Assembly: GCF_000001735.4 (NCBI RefSeq)
Contig: NC_003071.7
Coordinates: 15,847,443-15,911,442 of the forward strand
Direction: 5' to 3'
From: Arabidopsis thaliana
Taxonomy: Eukaryota > Streptophyta > Magnoliopsida > Brassicales > Brassicaceae
Length of the DNA stretch: 64,000 nt
In this document: positions 62,656-64,000 of the stretch, piece by piece
Layout of the letters: each line of letters starts with the position of its first letter
How positions within the stretch are numbered: position 1 is the stretch's first letter
Notes under the pieces: generated by a model
Told to the model about the DNA's origin: nothing
What the model saw: the letters and a program-made list of their open reading frames with translations, nothing else
The model's database searches: none
Position numbers and translations under genes: made by a program

Positions 62656-64000
62656 CTAGGAGGCTCCTTGGAAAGGCATTAACAAGGTATCGAAAATAGC
62701 ATTCTGTACAAACGTCTTCCTGAATCTCTCAAGCAATTCTCCTCCATCATTTGCCTGAGCTGCGCAATCAGCCGCTTCCTTTGCCATTCCAATACGAGCA
62801 TAAGCCTGAGATGCCACAAAACATAAAACTCACACTAAAAGGTTTCGATATATTTTATACATATCTAATCCAATTATCCAAGTACATGTTTTATATGCAG
62901 GACATACCTCGCCTCTTTCCACAAGATCAGACAGTTTGGGGATGTATTTTAGAGCTTCCGCTTTCTCATCTGCATCAATGCATGCCTCCACAAATGGACG
63001 AAACCCTTCACGATATATGGCAGTTAAAACAAGAGAAAAACTAGAAATGAATGTGCCTACCCTCTAAGTCTTAACATCAGATGGGAACATTGTAATCATT
63101 AGAGGAGCTGTATAAACTTACCCATTGGTGGTCTCTTTTCCTTCGAAAACTTTTCAAGCGCTGCCCAGTCTTTGATTGTAGCGAGAGCAAATGCTTTAAG
63201 CCAATACCATCTTTTATCACTGACCTGAAAATTCAAACAGTACAGTGGTGAGATCGCGTTCTTACAGTCATCCATTGCACAGAAGGGGTTAAAATCCAAT
63301 TAGAACCTTGAATTCTGTCTTCACTTTTATTGCAGCACGGTTATTACCCAGGACAATACATGTGCGTATAGTATCATTGATGCTTGAATCAACAAAGATA
63401 GCCTGCTTCGTACTAGCTTCTAGCTCATGTTGTATCCTAAAGGACGTAACCAAAAAAGATCATGAGAGGAAGAGCAAAGAAACATTGAAAATCAAGTTTT
63501 GGCTTGCAATTATTACTTCAGGAGTTTTGCATGTTCCTCAGCAGCCTTAGACTCGAAAGTGTGTTCCTTTGTTTGGGAGAAAAGGTTTCTAGCCTTCTCT
63601 ATTAGTTTTATGCGCGGACCGTGCAATGGAGATCCTTTGCTAGCCATTGGGTTTTTCCCCATATCCCATGATTCTTTCCATAAAAGAAAAGCTACCTCCT
63701 GAAGCAACCAAAAGAATCCAAGCTTAACAGCAGTTTATGTACACGAACAGTATTATTTGATGGTCAACTTCAGCGTTTACAGGAAAAACGTGATCATGAA
63801 ACGTACATGAATCTGGCCCGTAGATAAGAAGAAATCCTTCAGAAATTCATGCTTATGACACCTACAACAGGAAAGTTTTCATAAGCAACAAAGTTTCGCA
63901 TATATCAAGCAAGGTAGATAGAAGATTTTCATACCGTGCATAAGCTACAAATAGATCACGTGCCAAAACTCTTCCTTGGATCATCGCAAAGAATTCCAAA
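62656..64000 (-). CDS. VCL1: VCL1 / VPS16, C-terminal part (partial, cut by window edge)
   Basis: Seven 3' exons are visible: 64000-63935 (continues beyond the window), 63861-63807, 63698-63517, 63436-63307, 63224-63122, 63005-62908, 62805-62656, all in frame, about 260 codons. The sequence is helical and follows the VPS16 C-terminal domain: EFLKDFFLSTGQIHEVAFLL, KLIEKARNLFSQTKEHTFES, WYWLKAFALATIKDWAALEK, KYIPKLSDLVERGEAYARIG. VPS16 is a core subunit of the HOPS and CORVET tethering complexes that fuse vesicles with the vacuole. Loss of VCL1 (VACUOLELESS1) in Arabidopsis abolishes vacuoles and kills embryos. The acceptor at 63005 (ATCGTGAAG) is unusual, with purines next to AG, but is the only in-frame choice. 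Confidence 0.9.

Overview
This 64 kb window is plant nuclear DNA. Genes are dense and intron-rich, introns are short with GT-AG ends, intergenic DNA is AT-rich, and the families are typical of plants (DC1-domain proteins, NPF transporters, RETICULATA, inositol phosphorylceramide synthase, neutral ceramidase). I recognise gene content and order as Arabidopsis thaliana chromosome 2, about AT2G37820 to AT2G38020. That assignment is from memory, but spliced lengths I derived by hand (ATG1c 733 aa, RE/LCD1 432 aa, NPF5.6 575 aa, IPCS2 305 aa, O-fucosyltransferase 638 aa, RRS1-like 318 aa) keep frame throughout and agree with those proteins as I remember them.

Layout. 0-4.5 kb: a DC1 protein, a glycine-rich membrane peptide, a response-regulator-like fragment and a decayed duplicate of the ATG1c upstream region. 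4.5-14 kb: autophagy kinase ATG1c, plastid RE/LCD1, a lipid-transfer-like protein and a MIZ1-like DUF617 gene, all on +. 14.5-19 kb: a mitochondrial carrier and NPF5.6, both on -. 21-23.3 kb: a short CDC48C-like N-terminal fragment gene (+) facing EMB1513 and the copper-transporter-like COPT4 (-). 25.5-32 kb: a DUF3527 gene and IPCS2 (+). 33-39 kb: a gene-poor stretch with two degenerate islands of TTCGGTT / CCGAAC repeats in opposite orientation, an overlooked small secreted-peptide-like ORF with a decayed copy, and a RINGv gene. 39.5-50 kb: a LisH protein (-), a SOUL heme-binding protein (+), a Yos1-like protein (-) whose 5' leader region holds a 325-bp tandem duplication, and an O-fucosyltransferase-like protein (-). 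53-64 kb: RRS1-like ribosome biogenesis factor (+), a DnaJ-type zinc-finger protein (-), neutral ceramidase (+), and the 3' end of VCL1/VPS16 (-), cut by the window edge.

The genes are ordinary single-copy eukaryotic units and there is no operon. Two themes recur. Vesicle and autophagy functions are ATG1c, Yos1-like and VPS16. Sphingolipid metabolism has one building enzyme (IPCS2) and one breaking enzyme (ceramidase). I found no rRNA, no confident tRNA, no CRISPR array and no intact transposon. The most interesting unexplained signals are the small peptide pair in 33-34.2 kb, the truncated CDC48C-like gene, the ATG1c-upstream duplicate, and the tandem duplication upstream of the Yos1-like gene.
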